In this document: positions 10,149 through 18,179 of the stretch, piece after piece | Layout of the letters: every line of letters begins with the position of its first letter | Position numbering within the stretch: the first letter of the stretch is position 1 | Source: Sediminicola arcticus | GTDB lineage: Bacteria; Bacteroidota; Bacteroidia; Flavobacteriales; Flavobacteriaceae | Assembly (NCBI RefSeq): GCF_040566695.1 | Contig: NZ_JBEXAE010000001.1 | Location: forward strand, 62,001 to 126,000 | Length of the DNA stretch: 64,000 nucleotides | Reading direction: 5' to 3' | The notes under the pieces: generated by a model | Told to the model about the DNA's origin: nothing | Database searches by the model: none | The model's input: only the letters and a program-made list of their open reading frames with translations | Translations under genes and position numbers: made by a program

Positions 10149-10220
10149 TTTCTGATGATATAAAACAAAAAAGCCCTTTAGGAGTTCCAAAAAGGCTTTT
10201 TTGTTTTATATCATCAGAAA
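10149..10220. terminator. 72-bp perfect inverted repeat, bidirectional terminator
   Basis: Two 27-bp perfectly complementary arms (10149-10175 and 10194-10220) enclose an 18-nt loop. The arms contain A6-GCC / GGC-T6, so each strand shows a GC stem followed by a T tract. It begins right after the susD terminator and ends on the base before the stop codon of the minus-strand lipoprotein, so it should stop transcription from both sides. Arms this long and perfect are unusual for a simple terminator. Confidence 0.8.
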
Positions 10221-10703
10221 TTATCTTTTCTTAAAGACAATTTCTGTTCCAGTTAAAGTTTCTCCTTCAATATCTTCCCCAGCAATAATCAAGGTACTGC
10301 TTTTAAGATTTACAGTTACAGTCTCCGCTAAACCTGTGGCATCGGTAATGGTTAATTGGTCTCCTTCCAAACTCCAAGTGGCTTCTTCTTCTTCAAATGC
10401 AGTAGGACATGGTATGGAGGTTGAATTTACATTGATCTCAATATCACTAACTCCGCTTCTAGTGATCAAAGTACCATCAGCATTAAATGTTAACACCAAT
10501 AATTCACAATCCTGTGCAATTAAACTATCAAAAATTAGCTTTGCAAATGTAAGCTCAGCGTTATTGGAATCATCTACCTTTAATTCTGCCACATCCCAAG
10601 TACCCTCAATGGAAGTGGTTCCCATCCCATTATCTTTATCAGATGAACAGGAAATTCCCAATAAAGCAACAAATAGGAAACTTAATATACTATGTTTGAT
10701 CAT
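10221..10703 (-). CDS. Lipocalin-like domain lipoprotein
   Basis: A 160-aa secreted lipoprotein with a type II signal peptide ending at C19 (LGISC), then SSDKDNG and a small beta-rich domain that starts IEGTWDVAEL and continues with TFNADGTLI, ATWSLEGDQLTI and ETVTVNLKSSTLII. This is the pattern of the lipocalin-like (DUF4923/DUF5004-type) lipoproteins common in Bacteroidota, whose ligands are mostly unknown. It stands alone, convergent with susD across a long bidirectional terminator. No function can be assigned beyond the fold. Confidence 0.8.
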   Translation of the reverse strand: MIKHSILSFLFVALLGISCSSDKDNGMGTTSIEGTWDVAELKVDDSNNAELTFAKLIFDSLIAQDCELLVLTFNADGTLITRSGVSDIEINVNSTSIPCPTAFEEEEATWSLEGDQLTITDATGLAETVTVNLKSSTLIIAGEDIEGETLTGTEIVFKKR

Positions 10704-10772
10704 GTCTTTTGTTTTGATTTACGAATAAACGATTATAACCTGGTTTTATTTCACAACTAAGGATTTAACTTT

Positions 10773-11011
10773 CTATTTGGCAAATCTGTAGGTAGCTTTT
10801 AAAAGAAAGGTGTTGTTAATTTCTCGTTCAATATTTGTTGGTCTAAACTTCGGCCCAAAGTCTCCCTTGGATCTTTCAAACCAGCAACCCCTTGTGACCA
10901 TACCAAGAAAACTTCACAGCCCGGAATATACTCCCAGCGCAAGACCAGATTGGATCTAAACTGTACAAATGAAAAATTGGGATAATCAACAGTTCCTCTT
11001 CTACATTGCAT
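10773..11011 (-). pseudogene. C-terminal remnant of a DUF5916 family outer-membrane protein
   Basis: The minus strand reads PNFSFVQFRSNLVLRWEYIP then FLVWSQG, the characteristic last strands of DUF5916 (carbohydrate-binding-like plus barrel) proteins. A frameshift near 10815 separates this from the proper ending NNTFLLKATYRFAK followed by the stop at 10773-10775. Normal members exceed 700 aa, so only the last tenth survives. No upstream part was found on either strand. Family recognition is from memory of these C-terminal motifs. Confidence 0.65.
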
Positions 11012-11082
11012 CCTTCAATATGTATAGAAATTTAAATTTGATCATACAAATACAACGTTATCCGAAATAAATTAATTCCCCT

Positions 11083-11128
<46 letters not shown>

Positions 11129-11342
11129 AGAAAAGGACAAATAAGCGACGGATAGGCATTAATTATGATTGAATAGGTTGAACTACTAAAGGAGTGATAA
11201 AACCATTGATTTATTAGAGTATTAATTTCTATTTAGTATGTATTCAACATCAAAATAAATTTTACTTCTCATGATTCCTACTATATTTTTGAATTAAAAT
11301 ACACTACCTTAATCCTTTGAAAAAATAATACTAAACAACCAT

Positions 11343-11372
11343 TTGTATTTCAAGTTAATAGTTGTACATTTG
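11343..11372 (+). promoter_or_regulatory. Bacteroidota-type promoter of rplM-rpsI
   Basis: TTG at 11343-11345, 19 bp spacer, TACATTTG at 11365-11372, an exact match to the TAnnTTTG -7 consensus of the Bacteroidota primary sigma factor. Confidence 0.75.
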
Positions 11373-11375
11373 CAG

Positions 11376-11388
11376 CCCGTTTAACGGG
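11376..11388 (+). promoter_or_regulatory. Leader hairpin of the rplM operon
   Basis: CCCGT-TTA-ACGGG forms a tight stem four bases after the -7 element, at or near the 5' end of the mRNA. A structured leader of this kind would suit autogenous control by L13, as reported for other ribosomal-protein leaders; that role is inferred. Confidence 0.45.
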
Positions 11389-11419
11389 ATTGGAGTGTTT
11401 AATAAATAAATAAATTAGT

Positions 11420-11875
11420 GTGGACACATTAAGCTATAAGACAATTTCAGCCAATAAAGCTACCGTTCAGAAGGAATGGTTATTGGTTGACGCTGAAGGG
11501 GAAACATTAGGAAGATTGGCATCCAAGGTGGCAAAAATGCTACGTGGAAAGTACAAGCCTAATTTTACACCGCACGTTGATTGTGGAGATAACGTGATCG
11601 TTATCAATTCAGAAAAAATTCATCTTTCTGGAAACAAATTAGAGTCGAAGACCTATATACGTCATACAGGATATCCTGGAGGACAAAGGTCTCAGACTGC
11701 TGGTGAGTTGATGGAAAAAAATCCTGCACAAGTTATAGAAAAAGCTGTAAAAGGAATGTTGCCTAAAAATAAATTAGGTGCTGAACTTTTCAGAAATCTA
11801 AAAGTGTATGTAGGGTCTGAGCACAACCAAGAAGCGCAAAAACCAACAGCAATTAATTTAAACGAACTTAAGTAA
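11420..11875 (+). CDS. rplM: 50S ribosomal protein L13
   Basis: A 151-aa protein of the large subunit. It begins at GTG (read MDTLSYKTISANKATV), the N-terminus typical of Bacteroidota L13; no ATG is available upstream in frame. Core motifs LGRLASKVAKMLRGKYKPNF, HVDCGDNVIVIN and KAVKGMLPKNKLG are intact. Its stop overlaps the ATG of rpsI by one base (TAATG), so the two are translationally coupled, as in most bacteria. Confidence 0.98.
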   Translation: MDTLSYKTISANKATVQKEWLLVDAEGETLGRLASKVAKMLRGKYKPNFTPHVDCGDNVIVINSEKIHLSGNKLESKTYIRHTGYPGGQRSQTAGELMEKNPAQVIEKAVKGMLPKNKLGAELFRNLKVYVGSEHNQEAQKPTAINLNELK

Positions 11876-12261
11876 TGGAAGTAATTCACAAAATCGGTAG
11901 AAGGAAAACCGCTGTTGCTCGTGTTTATGTTTCAGAAGGAAAGGGAAATATCACCATCAACAAAAAAGACTTTAACGTATACTTTCCTACTGCTACATTA
12001 CAGTACAAAGTAAAACAACCTTTTGCGTTGACAGGAAATGACGAGAACTATGACGTAAAAGTCAATGTTTACGGTGGTGGAAGTACTGGACAGGCAGAAG
12101 CAATCCGTTTAGCTTTATCTAGAGCTTTATGTGAAATAGATGCCGAGCATAGACTTGTTTTGAAGCCAGAAGGTCTTCTTACTAGAGATCCTAGAATGGT
12201 TGAACGTAAGAAATTCGGTCAGAAGAAAGCTCGTAAGAAATTCCAATTCTCGAAACGTTAA
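11875..12261 (+). CDS. rpsI: 30S ribosomal protein S9
   Basis: A 128-aa small-subunit protein. IGRRKTAVARVYVSEGKGNI, GGGSTGQAEAIRLALSRAL and the basic tail ending FSKR, which reaches toward the P-site tRNA, are all present. It overlaps rplM by one base and is the last gene of that operon; the only structure behind it is a weak hairpin (arms 12260-12268 and 12274-12282). Confidence 0.98.
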   Translation: MEVIHKIGRRKTAVARVYVSEGKGNITINKKDFNVYFPTATLQYKVKQPFALTGNDENYDVKVNVYGGGSTGQAEAIRLALSRALCEIDAEHRLVLKPEGLLTRDPRMVERKKFGQKKARKKFQFSKR

Positions 12262-12534
12262 TACTTTATTTTGTAAAGTATTTCAGGGGATGGGATCAAG
12301 CCTAATCATATTGATCCAAAAAATGCTAAGGGCAACTTTGGCAATTCATTAAAGTTCATTGATATATCTTAACCAGTTTAAGATAAATTTAAACCATGTT
12401 GTCGTTGTCCCAAAGGAACACGTAAGACACTTTGGAGCATAGTTTAGCATCTAAATGCTAAAGGCTATATCAAAAAAAAATGATGTACCACTTTAGTATT
12501 GCTAATTCAACAGAACGTAAACTAGTACAAAAAA
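12260..12534 (+). promoter_or_regulatory. Structured leader region of rpsB
   Basis: No gene in 273 bp. Three inverted repeats are visible: AATACTTTA/TAAAGTATT (12260-12282), GGATCAA/TTGATCC (12293-12317) and TTTAGCAT/ATGCTAAA with a 4-nt loop (12443-12462). The last lies about 70 nt before the rpsB start. Control of rpsB by S2 binding to its leader is known in other bacteria; here it is inference. Confidence 0.4.
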
Positions 12535-13533
12535 ATGGCAAACAATATTGAAGTAAAAGACCTTCTAGAGGCAGGTGTACATTTTGGTCACCTTACAAGA
12601 AAATGGAATCCAAACATGGCTCCCTATATCTATATGGAGCGTAACGGAATTCACGTTATCAACTTATACAAAACTGTTGCAAAACTTGAAGAGGCTAACG
12701 AAGCTCTTAAAAAAATTGCAGCATCTGGTAGAAAAATTCTTTTCGTTGCTACCAAAAAACAAGCTAAAGACATCGTAGCAGAAAAAGCTGGAAATGCAAA
12801 CATGCCATACATCACAGAAAGATGGCCTGGTGGAATGTTGACCAACTTTGTGACTATCCGTAAAGCTGTTAAAAAAATGGCTACTATAGATAGGATGAAA
12901 AAAGATGGTACTTTCAACACCCTATCCAAAAAAGAGCGTTTGCAAGTTGAGCGTCTACGTGCGAAACTGGAAAAGAACTTAGGTTCTATTTCTGAAATGA
13001 CCCGTCTACCTGCCGCTTTGTTCATCGTAGATACAATGCGCGAGCATATTGCTGTTAAAGAAGCGATAAAATTGAATATTCCAATTTTCGCTATGGTAGA
13101 TACCAATTCCGATCCAAGACCAATCGATTATTTGATCCCATCCAACGATGATGCATCTAAATCTATCGATGCTATCTTGTCACATGTTTCCAATGCTATC
13201 ATAGAAGGATTAGCAGAACGTAAATCGGAAAAAACGGAGAAAGATGAGCCTAAAGCCGCTGCTCCTAAGAAAGCTGTAAAAGCAGATGACTTGACAAAAA
13301 TTGAAGGTATCGGTCCAAAAATTGCCGAAGTTTTCAATGAACAAGGTATTATGACTTTTGCTGACCTCGCTTTCAAAACTGAAGATGACTTAAAAGAAAT
13401 CTTGGTTGAAGCTGGTTCCACTTTCGCTTCTAACAACCCAGCTTCATGGGCTAAGCAAGCAAAAATGGCTGCTGAAGGAAAATGGGATGAGCTTAAAGAA
13501 TGGCAAGATACAGTTAAAGGCGGTGTAGAATAA
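12535..13533 (+). CDS. rpsB: 30S ribosomal protein S2 with C-terminal helix-hairpin-helix extension
   Basis: A 332-aa protein; the S2 core occupies about 1-230 (LLEAGVHFGHLTRKWNPNM, GRKILFVATKKQAK, RWPGGMLTNF, DTNSDPRPIDYLIPSNDDA). A lysine/alanine-rich linker (about 230-250) leads to an extra domain of about 80 residues starting DDLTKIEGIGPKIAEVF, which has the hairpin signature of helix-hairpin-helix folds. Typical bacterial S2 is about 240-260 aa. A similar tail is, to my recollection, seen on L21 in this phylum. The extension is in frame, shows no break and uses codons like the core. tsf follows 103 bp downstream. Confidence 0.96.
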   Translation: MANNIEVKDLLEAGVHFGHLTRKWNPNMAPYIYMERNGIHVINLYKTVAKLEEANEALKKIAASGRKILFVATKKQAKDIVAEKAGNANMPYITERWPGGMLTNFVTIRKAVKKMATIDRMKKDGTFNTLSKKERLQVERLRAKLEKNLGSISEMTRLPAALFIVDTMREHIAVKEAIKLNIPIFAMVDTNSDPRPIDYLIPSNDDASKSIDAILSHVSNAIIEGLAERKSEKTEKDEPKAAAPKKAVKADDLTKIEGIGPKIAEVFNEQGIMTFADLAFKTEDDLKEILVEAGSTFASNNPASWAKQAKMAAEGKWDELKEWQDTVKGGVE

Positions 13534-13573
13534 ACCTCCTTTTTCCCTACTATAAACTAAATATTAATTTAAC

Positions 13574-13619
13574 ATTGCCCTAAACTAAGTCGCGTACCCC
13601 GTGATTATTTTAGGGCAAT
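13574..13619 (+). promoter_or_regulatory. Hairpin between rpsB and tsf
   Basis: Eleven-base perfect arms (ATTGCCCTAAA / TTTAGGGCAAT) around a 24-nt loop, ending 17 nt before the tsf start. It lacks a T tract, so an mRNA-processing or translational control element is likelier than a terminator. Confidence 0.45.
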
Positions 13620-13636
13620 ATTAAAACATACACAAA

Positions 13637-14461
13637 ATGGTAAAGATTACCGCCGCAGAAGTAAATAAATTAAGACAGACCACAGGTGCTGGAATGATGG
13701 ATTGTAAAAAAGCCTTAGTGGAAGCTGAAGGTGATTTCGAAAAAGCAATTGAAATTCTACGTAAAAAAGGTCAAAAAGTTGCTGCTAACAGAGCTGATAG
13801 AGAATCTTCAGAAGGAGCAGCTATTGCAAAAGTTAATGCTGACAATACCTCTGGCGTTGTTATCTCTTTGAACTGTGAGACCGACTTTGTTGCCAAAAAC
13901 GATTCTTTCGTGACTTTAGCCAACGAATTCGCTGACCTTGCTTTGAATTTTGACAAAAAAGAAGATTTTCTTGCTGCTGATTTCAAAGGTATTACTGTAC
14001 AGGATAAACTTATTGAACAAACTGGAGTAATCGGAGAAAAACTAGAAATTGGTGGTTTCGAAAGACTAAGTGCTCCTTTTGTTGGATCGTATATCCACGC
14101 AGGCAACAAAATAGCTACCCTAGTAGGGCTTTCTGCCTCTGTTAATGGTGCAGATGTAGCCGCTAAGGATGTCGCTATGCAAGCTGCTGCAATGAATCCG
14201 GTTGCTTTGAACGAGGAAGGTGTAGACCAATCTATCATCGACAAAGAAATAGAGATTGCAAAAGACCTATTGCGTCAAGAAGGTAAGCCAGAAGCTATGT
14301 TGGACAATATCGCTAAAGGTAAATTGAACCGTTTCTTTAAAGATAACACCTTGGTAAACCAAGATTTCATTAAAGACAGCAAACAAAGTGTTGCACAATA
14401 TGTAAAATCTGTAGATTCAAAACTTGAAATTACCGGATTTAAAAGAGTTGCTTTAGGGTAA
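13637..14461 (+). CDS. tsf: Translation elongation factor Ts
   Basis: A 274-aa nucleotide-exchange factor for EF-Tu. The N-terminal UBA-like domain (KLRQTTGAGMMDCKKALVEA) and the signature NCETDFVAKNDSF near residue 80 are clear, and MNPVALNEEGV and the late QEGKPEAMLDNIAKGKL belong to the core and coiled-coil regions. It follows rpsB as in most bacteria and ends in a strong terminator. Confidence 0.98.
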   Translation: MVKITAAEVNKLRQTTGAGMMDCKKALVEAEGDFEKAIEILRKKGQKVAANRADRESSEGAAIAKVNADNTSGVVISLNCETDFVAKNDSFVTLANEFADLALNFDKKEDFLAADFKGITVQDKLIEQTGVIGEKLEIGGFERLSAPFVGSYIHAGNKIATLVGLSASVNGADVAAKDVAMQAAAMNPVALNEEGVDQSIIDKEIEIAKDLLRQEGKPEAMLDNIAKGKLNRFFKDNTLVNQDFIKDSKQSVAQYVKSVDSKLEITGFKRVALG

Positions 14462-14480
14462 ACTCTTCCATATATAAATT

Positions 14481-14512
14481 AAAAAACCGCTTCCAAAAGA
14501 AGCGGTTTTTTT
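14481..14512 (+). terminator. Rho-independent terminator of tsf
   Basis: AAAAAACCGCTTC / GAAGCGGTTTTTTT hairpin, 20 bp after the tsf stop. Confidence 0.9.
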
Positions 14513-14676
14513 GTATCCCAAGGTTTAATAATTCTATTTAACCAAATTGCTTTTTAAAAAAATCTTTGCTGATATGATCAAATTTGACTAGACAGGCTTG
14601 TTTAGGATAACCTCATTAAAGAACTCCACTTTATATAGAGCAACCCTTACATCCATCAGACACCTTTAATAGCATA

Positions 14677-14716
14677 AAAAAAGGGGTGCCATTCTAATGA
14701 AGAGCACCCCTTTTTT
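14677..14716 (-). terminator. Terminator of the M61 peptidase gene
   Basis: AAAAAAGGGGTGC pairs with GCACCCCTTTTTT around a 14-nt loop; it sits 18 bp beyond the stop of the minus-strand gene. The stretch 14513-14676 holds nothing recognisable. Confidence 0.85.
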
Positions 14717-14734
14717 ATAATGTTATATTTACTG

Positions 14735-16597
14735 TTAACCCTTCATCCAAACGTTTCGCAAGGCAACCTGTTCTGCAGTGGCATCATCCATAGGAACAAT
14801 CGTTTCTAGCTTTACCATGGGTGTACCTACCGTTCCAGTTAAAATCAATTGTTGACCTTCACGCTCAACCATCATTTGAATCTCTTTATCTGGCGACCAT
14901 CCAAAACTTGCTCCAATAATAGGCCTAATAGTTTCCAAGGAAATTTCCACTCCATCAATTGCCTTTATGACATCGGCACCCTTGGCGCCCAGATCGATAA
15001 AAAAGGTGTTTAGTGCAATCCCTTCCCTAACATAAATAGCGTTGTTGTTATCTTGATCCACATCGATATAAGGAACATCGCCATTCAAAAAATAACCGCT
15101 CTCCTGCTCTACTTCTGTTATGGCTAAACCCACTTTAGACAAATAATAGCTATAATCAATTGGAGCGTTTCCAATTACATGTGTTTTAAAAAATTCGCCC
15201 ACCTCTGGATAGGTCATGGTTGTAATTTCGCCAATTAGCGCTGCATCCTCAAAAGGCACTTGATCTCCGTACTTCTTAGAAAGTTCTTTTAGAAGCCACA
15301 AGACCCCCTTTTCGCCTTTGCTCAACTCCCTTAAGGTAATATCCAGAGCCATATTAATCAAGGTTCCTTTTTCATATACGTTGGCGTAGTTTTCCTTATA
15401 AGGCGCCACTAGGATATTCTTGCTCATCACCGTAAAAGACATATCATCATCATACCTTTTGGCATTGTTGATCTTGTCCATAATTCTTTTGAAGAAATCT
15501 GTTTCGGTAATAAGTCCCTGCTGAATTTGAAAAAGATTAGCAAAATACTCGGTAGTCCCCTCGTACATCCACAAATGCTCTGACATTTTAGGGTTGTTGA
15601 AATCGAAATATTGAATTTCCTTGGAATGCACACTCAAGGGGGTAACAATATGAAAAAATTCATGAGATACAACATCTACCATGGCCTGCTCCAAGCGATC
15701 TAACGGCATTTGTTCTGGCAAAACAACAACGGTGGACGTATGGTGTTCTAAAGCTCCGAAACCGGACGCATCGTCTTCCCCCGATGTAGAAAGGTATAAA
15801 AGAATATTATACTGCTTGGTACTATTAACCTCTCCCAAAAACGATTTTTGGGCATCCATCATTTTTTGCATCCTATCCTTAAGATCCGATGCCTTGTATA
15901 CTTGATTAGGAGAATAAAGGACCAAATTAACGGTAATCCCGTTTATTTCAAATGATTCTGCAGAACTTTTGGCATATAAAATAGGGTTGTCTATTACCTC
16001 AAAATACCTACTTGCCTCAAAGATATCAACCCCAGCCTTAGTAACTTTCTTAGCCAAAGAGGTGGTTGCTGAAAGATCCGCAGGGGTACTTATTGTTATT
16101 TGGTAAGGCACTTCTTTTAATCCATCAAAATAGCCTATAAAGCCGTGAAGGTTGAGCATAAAGTTCTCCCCTTTGAGAATATTAGTGCCTGCAGGTGAAA
16201 AAACAGCCTCAGCTACTTCGCCCTCGGTATCGTAAGTGTCATTTACCTCATAGGTCACCCTATCCAAATTCTTTCCATTGGTTATATCCCAGGTATTATC
16301 ATCGGATTTTGAGACGGATAATTCATTTCCCTTGTAATCTATTGCCCTGAAATTTTGGATATATTTTCCATAGTTATCTTCGCTATAGGTTCCAGGAACC
16401 GTTTTTGGGATAAAAAAAGAAACCTTGTCCGAGGTAAAAGCACCTGGATCTATACTAACTTTGACTCTATCATCAACAACATCTACCAAGTCTATGGTTG
16501 TTAACATAGTCATCTTAGAAGCCGGGACCAAGTTCTTAGAGGCACCGCATCCTATTAAAGATAATCCTGTTAGGAAAATCAATACTGTTTTTCTCAT
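14735..16597 (-). CDS. M61 family (glycyl aminopeptidase-like) metallopeptidase lipoprotein
   Basis: A 620-aa exported peptidase. The type II signal peptide ends at C17 (LSLIGC). The zinc-binding motif is H312-E-F-F-H316, and the third ligand region LWMYEGTTEYFANL follows about 40 residues later, as in M61 enzymes. An N-terminal beta-rich domain (about 30-200) precedes the catalytic domain, and a PDZ-like segment (about 500-600, DLGAKGADVIKAIDG) closes the protein. All catalytic residues are present. It is a single-gene unit with its own terminator, convergent with tsf. The substrate is unknown. Confidence 0.92.
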   Translation of the reverse strand: MRKTVLIFLTGLSLIGCGASKNLVPASKMTMLTTIDLVDVVDDRVKVSIDPGAFTSDKVSFFIPKTVPGTYSEDNYGKYIQNFRAIDYKGNELSVSKSDDNTWDITNGKNLDRVTYEVNDTYDTEGEVAEAVFSPAGTNILKGENFMLNLHGFIGYFDGLKEVPYQITISTPADLSATTSLAKKVTKAGVDIFEASRYFEVIDNPILYAKSSAESFEINGITVNLVLYSPNQVYKASDLKDRMQKMMDAQKSFLGEVNSTKQYNILLYLSTSGEDDASGFGALEHHTSTVVVLPEQMPLDRLEQAMVDVVSHEFFHIVTPLSVHSKEIQYFDFNNPKMSEHLWMYEGTTEYFANLFQIQQGLITETDFFKRIMDKINNAKRYDDDMSFTVMSKNILVAPYKENYANVYEKGTLINMALDITLRELSKGEKGVLWLLKELSKKYGDQVPFEDAALIGEITTMTYPEVGEFFKTHVIGNAPIDYSYYLSKVGLAITEVEQESGYFLNGDVPYIDVDQDNNNAIYVREGIALNTFFIDLGAKGADVIKAIDGVEISLETIRPIIGASFGWSPDKEIQMMVEREGQQLILTGTVGTPMVKLETIVPMDDATAEQVALRNVWMKG

Positions 16598-16749
16598 TTT
16601 ACGAATTTTATAAGTTTAATTCAAAGATTATAATTACGACCCTTTAAATCGGCACAAGATTATAAAAAAATAGACAGACATTCATCTCTCTTGACAAATA
16701 ATTAGGAGTACATTAAATGCCTACGACTTCTTCCGTAACTTATTTTGAT

Positions 16750-16757
16750 TATTTTTG
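16750..16757 (+). promoter_or_regulatory. -7 element of the pyrH promoter
   Basis: TATTTTTG matches TAnnTTTG 25 bp before the ATG at 16783. It lies downstream of a possible earlier in-frame ATG at 16717, which argues against that earlier start. Confidence 0.55.
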
Positions 16758-16782
16758 TTCCGATTTAATCAAGATTTACACC

Positions 16783-17490
16783 ATGCAGTATAAAAGAATA
16801 CTTCTAAAACTTAGCGGAGAAGCATTAATGGGAGAGAGACAATATGGAATTGACCCAAAAAAACTTTCCGAATATGCCGAAGAAATAAAAGTTATTGTAG
16901 ATAAGGGAATTGAAGTTGCCATAGTTATTGGTGGTGGAAATATTTTTAGAGGGTTATCTGGGGAGAATAATGGCATAGACAGAGTACAAGGAGATCATAT
17001 GGGGATGCTAGCAACAGTAATAAATGGTCTTGCACTGCAGAGTGCCTTAGAAGTAAAAGGCATGCCTACCAGATTGCAATCTGCCATAAAAATTAATGAA
17101 GTTGCAGAACCTTTTATAAGAAGGAGAGCTATTAGGCACCTGGAAAAGGGCAGGGTAGTTATTTTTGGAGGAGGCACTGGAAATCCTTATTTCACAACAG
17201 ATTCGGCAGCCGTTCTTAGAGCAATTGAAATTGAAGCCGACGTAATTCTTAAAGGAACAAGGGTAGATGGGATTTACAGTTCAGATCCTGAAAAGGACAA
17301 AAATGCAACCAAATTCAATAAAATATCCTTTACAGAGGTACTCAACAAAGGGTTGAAGGTAATGGACACTACAGCGTTCACCCTAAGCCAAGAAAATGAG
17401 CTCCCAATTGTAGTATTTGATATGAACAAAAAAGGAAATCTCCTAAAAATAGTTTCGGGAGAGAATGTAGGTACTATGGTAAACATTTAA
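16783..17490 (+). CDS. pyrH: UMP kinase
   Basis: A 235-aa hexameric kinase converting UMP to UDP in pyrimidine synthesis. Motifs: MQYKRILLKLSGEALMG at the start, VIGGGNIFRG, GDHMGMLATVINGLAL, GTGNPYFTTDSAAVLRA and LKGTRVDGIYSSDP. The frame extends 22 codons upstream to an ATG at 16717, but that extension has no family similarity and contains the -7 element, so 16783 is chosen. frr follows 43 bp downstream, the common pyrH-frr arrangement. Confidence 0.97.
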   Translation: MQYKRILLKLSGEALMGERQYGIDPKKLSEYAEEIKVIVDKGIEVAIVIGGGNIFRGLSGENNGIDRVQGDHMGMLATVINGLALQSALEVKGMPTRLQSAIKINEVAEPFIRRRAIRHLEKGRVVIFGGGTGNPYFTTDSAAVLRAIEIEADVILKGTRVDGIYSSDPEKDKNATKFNKISFTEVLNKGLKVMDTTAFTLSQENELPIVVFDMNKKGNLLKIVSGENVGTMVNI

Positions 17491-17533
17491 TTTTTGTTAC
17501 TTTTAGATAGTTTAGTTTTTAAATTTTTTATAC

Positions 17534-18088
17534 ATGAACGAAGAGATAAGTTTTATAATTGATACAGCAAAGGAATCTATGGATGCTGCCATGAAACATT
17601 TGGAAAAGGCCTTTGTAAAGATTAGGGCAGGAAAAGCCAGTCCTATCATGCTTTCCAGTGTAATGGTTGAATATTATGGTTCCCAAACCCCTTTGGGACA
17701 AATTGCAAACGTAAATACCCCAGATGCAAGGACAATATCTGTTCAGCCTTGGGAGAAAAACATGCTTCATGAAATTGAAAAAGCAATCATGAATGCTAAC
17801 TTGGGATTTAATCCCATGAACAATGGAGATAATATTATCATTAATGTTCCACCCCTTACCGAGGAACGAAGAAAAGATTTAGTAAAACAAGCCAAGGCGG
17901 AAGCTGAGGATGCTAAAATTGGGATTCGCAATGCTAGACAGGAAGGCAATAAAGAAATAAGAAATGCTGATATCTCAGAAGATCTGCAAAAAAATGCTGA
18001 GGCAGATATCCAAGAGCTTACCAATACATACATCAAAAAAATTGACTCAGTATTAGCCAATAAAGAAATCGAAATAATGAAAGTCTAA
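17534..18088 (+). CDS. frr: Ribosome recycling factor
   Basis: A 184-aa, two-domain protein that splits post-termination ribosomes together with EF-G. KAFVKIRAGKASPIMLSSVMV, DARTISVQPWEK and PPLTEERRKDLVKQAKAEAE are the family blocks in normal order and spacing. It lies behind pyrH and before a hairpin at 18101, which probably ends this operon. Confidence 0.98.
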   Translation: MNEEISFIIDTAKESMDAAMKHLEKAFVKIRAGKASPIMLSSVMVEYYGSQTPLGQIANVNTPDARTISVQPWEKNMLHEIEKAIMNANLGFNPMNNGDNIIINVPPLTEERRKDLVKQAKAEAEDAKIGIRNARQEGNKEIRNADISEDLQKNAEADIQELTNTYIKKIDSVLANKEIEIMKV

Positions 18089-18100
18089 TTTTCTGATTAG

Positions 18101-18146
18101 ATAATTGAACAAAGGGCCCCATTTGAGTCGCTCTTTGTTCAATTAT
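18101..18146 (+). terminator. Hairpin after frr
   Basis: Perfect 14-bp arms (ATAATTGAACAAAG / CTTTGTTCAATTAT) with an 18-nt loop, 12 bp after the frr stop. It lacks a clean T run (ATATTTCC follows). A possible TTG start of the next frame lies inside it, so that start is unlikely. Confidence 0.6.
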
Positions 18147-18179
18147 ATATTTCCTATCTATCTTAACTACACAACACTT

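Noticed and set aside
16717..16782. Upstream extension of pyrH
   Set aside because: No family similarity, and the likely -7 element lies within it.
18105..18179. TTG start for the DUF5686 gene
   Set aside because: The codon lies inside the hairpin after frr; a GTG at 18180 starts a proper signal peptide.
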